6,780 bases of DNA, taken from contig WRIQ01000064.1 of NCBI GenBank assembly GCA_009782655.1, positions 1 through 6,780 of the forward strand, written 5' to 3'. Source of the stretch: Prolixibacteraceae bacterium (lineage in GTDB: Bacteria; Bacteroidota; Bacteroidia; Bacteroidales; Prolixibacteraceae). Positions 4,601 through 6,780 of this stretch are shown here, piece by piece. The stretch's first letter is position 1; each line of letters opens with the position of its first letter. The translations under genes were made by a program, and so were the position numbers. The notes under the pieces are model-generated. The model was not told the origin of the DNA. It made no database searches and saw nothing but the letters and a program-made list of their open reading frames with translations.

Positions 4601-6780
4601 TTAGAACGACTGTCCCATAGTGAAATGAAATTCTCCTTTGCGGCCTCCTGAGCTTCCGGGCAACTGGTCAAATCCGTATCCCCAATCAACGCCCATCAAC
4701 CCGAACATGGGCAGGTAAACCCTCACACCCACACCTGCCGAACGGTATAGCTTGAACGGGTTGTAGTTCTTGAAATTGGAATGAGCATTCGCCGCTTCCA
4801 GAAAAGTCAGTGCATAAATATTAGCGCTTTGCTGCATGATGATGGGATAACGTAGTTCCATGGTGTATTTCGAGTAGAGGTTTCCGCCCCGCGACGACAG
4901 ATGCTGGCTGAGGCTGAAATCGGGATATCCGCGCATGGCAATATATTCCGAGCCGTAGTAGTTGTATCCCGACATTCCGGAACCTCCCACGATAAAGCCT
5001 TCGAAAGGCGAGTTAAGGTTGCGGTTGTAATACCCTAGAAATCCCAGTTCGGCGGCGGCCCTGAAGACGAGGTTTCGGTTTTTCGTCAACGGAGTAAACA
5101 TCTGCCCCTTAAAATTCCATTTATGATATTCGATCAACCTGTAGCGTTCCGAATTTTTCATCTTCGGGTCGTCATAATTTTTTCCGTTTATAAGCGAATA
5201 GGGAGGCGTAAATTTAACACCCAACGAAAACTGCGAACCACTTCGCGTGTAGAGCGGACTATCTAACGAGTTACGCCCAATCACGGTTTTGAAATTCAGA
5301 TTCCAGAACCGGCCGTTTACCTTTCCGTTGTCGCGCAGTTCGTAAAACATGTTTTCCATATTTTTCAGCCGGTAGTATTCGAACGACATTTCGTGATAAA
5401 CCGTAAAGAAATCATCAGGCCACTTGAGGCGGTAACCATACCCCAAGCCCATGGCAAGTGTTTCCCAAATCTGGTCTTCCACTTTTTCATTGGTGGTTCC
5501 CTGATTGAGGTATGAATAGGGATCGTAATAATAGCCGTAGGGATCGTAATAATTGCCGTAACCGTATCCCCCATAACCCCCATAACCACCGTAACCACCG
5601 TAACCATAATAGGGATTATAGTTGTAGCTGTTCAGGTAATTACGCATATATTTGTTTGCTGAAAAATTCATTTTCGACCACGAAAAGGAAGTGGACAGCG
5701 AATTGGGTTTTGTTCCTCCCAGCCAAGGTTCTATAAACGAGAGGCTCACCGTCTGGTAATATTTCCCGCTGGTTTGGTAGCGAAGGCTCAACGTTTGTCC
5801 GTCGCCCGACGGCAACGGCCTCCACGACGATTTGTCGAATGTATTCTGCACTGAAAAATTGGAAAATCGCAGACCTACGGAGCCTACAAACATGCCGGCT
5901 CCCCACCCTCCCGAGAGTTCAATCTGGTCGTTGGCTTTTTCGGTGAGGGAAAATTCAATGTCGACGGTTCCGTCCTGTATGTGGGGATCCGTCTCAGGAA
6001 CGATGGATTCCTGATCGAAATGCCCCAACTGCGACAGTTCCCGCATGGAACGTATAATATTGTTGCGGCTGTATAAGTCGCCAGGGAAAACCCGAAGTTC
6101 GCGGCGAGCTACATTTTCGTGGGTTTTGGTATTTCCCTTGATGCTTACCTTGTTGATGGTAGCCTGCGAACCTTCCATAACCAGCATTTCGTAATTGATG
6201 GAATCGTTTACGATGCTCGCTTCGATGGGTATTATATGCGAAAAAATGTAACCATTGTCCTGATAGGCGACATTGAGAACGGCATCTTCGTCGCTCAGTA
6301 ATCTTTTATCGAGCAATTTCTGGTCGAATACGTCGCCTCGTTTGATTCCCAGCAGGTAGCTCAAATCTTCGGAAGCATAAATGGTGTTTCCCAACCATTT
6401 TATATCGCCGAAATAGTAGCGATCACCTTCTTCGACCCACAATTCGATATTAACCCTGTTTTTCCTACTGGCAGGATAGACCGTGTCGTTCAGCACAATG
6501 GCGTCGCGGTATCCCTTTTCGTTATACTTTTTCACCAGGTTCACTTTGTCTTCTTCAAACTTCTCTTCGAGATATTTCTTGGGTCTGAAAAGGTTACGCA
6601 GCTTGCGTCCGTTGGTTTTTTTCATCGACCATTCGAGGGGCATGTTTTTCACATTTTTATTTCCGTGGATGGTCAAATTCTGAATGCGTACTTTCTCTTT
6701 TTTATCGACGTGAATATCCAAAAAAACGTTGTTTGCCTGAAGGGTGTCGTTGCGCTGCACAATGCGCACCTCGGCATTGA
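4601..6780 (-). CDS. bamA: Outer-membrane protein assembly factor BamA, N-terminus beyond window
   Basis: Central subunit of the BAM complex, an Omp85-family outer-membrane barrel that folds and inserts other barrel proteins. About 725 residues are visible. The frame runs open through the window edge, so the signal peptide and first POTRA repeats are missing (roughly 130-150 residues, by comparison with the family). Counting from the edge, three POTRA-type repeats can be seen, starting near residues 29, 115 and 203, each with the pattern of a strand such as VSIKGNTKT, a helix ending in a GY or LGHF turn, and a closing strand. In a five-POTRA protein these would be POTRA 3-5. The 16-strand barrel follows from about residue 280. 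The conserved Omp85 loop-6 RGY motif is at about 616 (AMRGYPD). The last residues, FTMGQSF, end in the aromatic expected of an outer-membrane barrel. An unusual Gly/Tyr-rich segment lies at about 392-420. The gene is first of a bamA-skp-skp unit as far as can be seen. Confidence 0.95.
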   Translation of the reverse strand, partial: NAEVRIVQRNDTLQANNVFLDIHVDKKEKVRIQNLTIHGNKNVKNMPLEWSMKKTNGRKLRNLFRPKKYLEEKFEEDKVNLVKKYNEKGYRDAIVLNDTVYPASRKNRVNIELWVEEGDRYYFGDIKWLGNTIYASEDLSYLLGIKRGDVFDQKLLDKRLLSDEDAVLNVAYQDNGYIFSHIIPIEASIVNDSINYEMLVMEGSQATINKVSIKGNTKTHENVARRELRVFPGDLYSRNNIIRSMRELSQLGHFDQESIVPETDPHIQDGTVDIEFSLTEKANDQIELSGGWGAGMFVGSVGLRFSNFSVQNTFDKSSWRPLPSGDGQTLSLRYQTSGKYYQTVSLSFIEPWLGGTKPNSLSTSFSWSKMNFSANKYMRNYLNSYNYNPYYGYGGYGGYGGYGGYGYGNYYDPYGYYYDPYSYLNQGTTNEKVEDQIWETLAMGLGYGYRLKWPDDFFTVYHEMSFEYYRLKNMENMFYELRDNGKVNGRFWNLNFKTVIGRNSLDSPLYTRSGSQFSLGVKFTPPYSLINGKNYDDPKMKNSERYRLIEYHKWNFKGQMFTPLTKNRNLVFRAAAELGFLGYYNRNLNSPFEGFIVGGSGMSGYNYYGSEYIAMRGYPDFSLSQHLSSRGGNLYSKYTMELRYPIIMQQSANIYALTFLEAANAHSNFKNYNPFKLYRSAGVGVRVYLPMFGLMGVDWGYGFDQLPGSSGGRKGEFHFTMGQSF
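5519..5560. repeat. 21-bp tandem duplication within bamA
   Basis: The segments 5519-5539 and 5540-5560 are adjacent copies of a 21-base unit beginning GGGATCGTAATAAT. They differ at one base only. On the coding strand they encode the two heptapeptides YGNYYDP and YGYYYDP. The near-identity points to a recent in-frame duplication. Confidence 0.85.
5561..5605. repeat. 9-bp tandem array encoding Gly-Gly-Tyr repeats in bamA
   Basis: Five consecutive 9-base units occupy this stretch: ACCGTATCC, CCCATAACC twice, ACCGTAACC twice. On the coding strand they encode the run GGYGGYGGYGGYGYG. The unit length keeps the frame, so gain or loss of units would lengthen or shorten the protein segment without breaking the gene. 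The array lies next to the 21-bp duplication and together they make the Gly/Tyr-rich insertion of the barrel. Confidence 0.85.

Noticed and set aside
5519..5605. CRISPR-like or regulatory tandem array
   Set aside because: Units are 9 and 21 bases with no spacers, are in frame, and encode a continuous Gly/Tyr-rich protein segment within bamA.
4601..6769. bamA starting at the GTG at 6769 as a complete 722-residue gene
   Set aside because: The frame continues without a stop to the window edge, the first residues are mid-domain sequence with no signal peptide, and earlier POTRA repeats are missing. It is a partial gene.

Overview
This window looks like a stretch of a Bacteroidetes chromosome, most likely order Bacteroidales. 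Three things suggest this: a BamA gene followed by two Skp/OmpH genes, an arrangement typical of the phylum; start codons with no clear Shine-Dalgarno sequence; and promoter-like boxes of the Bacteroidetes type (TAnnTTTG) before rimO and before the second skp gene. The genus cannot be named from the sequence alone.

Left part, + strand: a complete nagA (N-acetylglucosamine-6-phosphate deacetylase) at 17-1183. It is followed by an AT-rich stretch of about 0.65 kb holding one unrecognised two-helix membrane protein (1304-1837). In front of that gene lies a pair of near-identical 20-base direct repeats exactly 40 bases apart. Behind it (about 1838-2102) there is no convincing gene. That stretch contains a short open frame that may be the remnant of a lost gene, a small hairpin, and the likely promoter of rimO.

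Middle: rimO (2103-3398, + strand), the radical-SAM methylthiotransferase that modifies ribosomal protein uS12. It converges on the genes to its right, and one hairpin at 3411-3444 probably terminates transcription from both sides.

Right part, - strand, read right to left: bamA (4601 to past the window edge, N-terminus missing), then skp copy 1 (4029-4544), then skp copy 2 (3471-3986). These are outer-membrane biogenesis genes. Skp-type chaperones carry unfolded beta-barrel proteins across the periplasm and BamA folds them into the outer membrane. The two Skp paralogues have the same length but clearly different sequences, and the second may also have its own promoter. BamA carries a Gly/Tyr-rich insertion encoded by two adjacent short tandem-repeat arrays.

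Most of the window is core housekeeping. I did not find a convincing new multi-gene system. The parts that most deserve a second look are the AT-rich orphan membrane gene with its flanking repeats and gene debris, and the repeat-encoded Gly/Tyr-rich segment of BamA.
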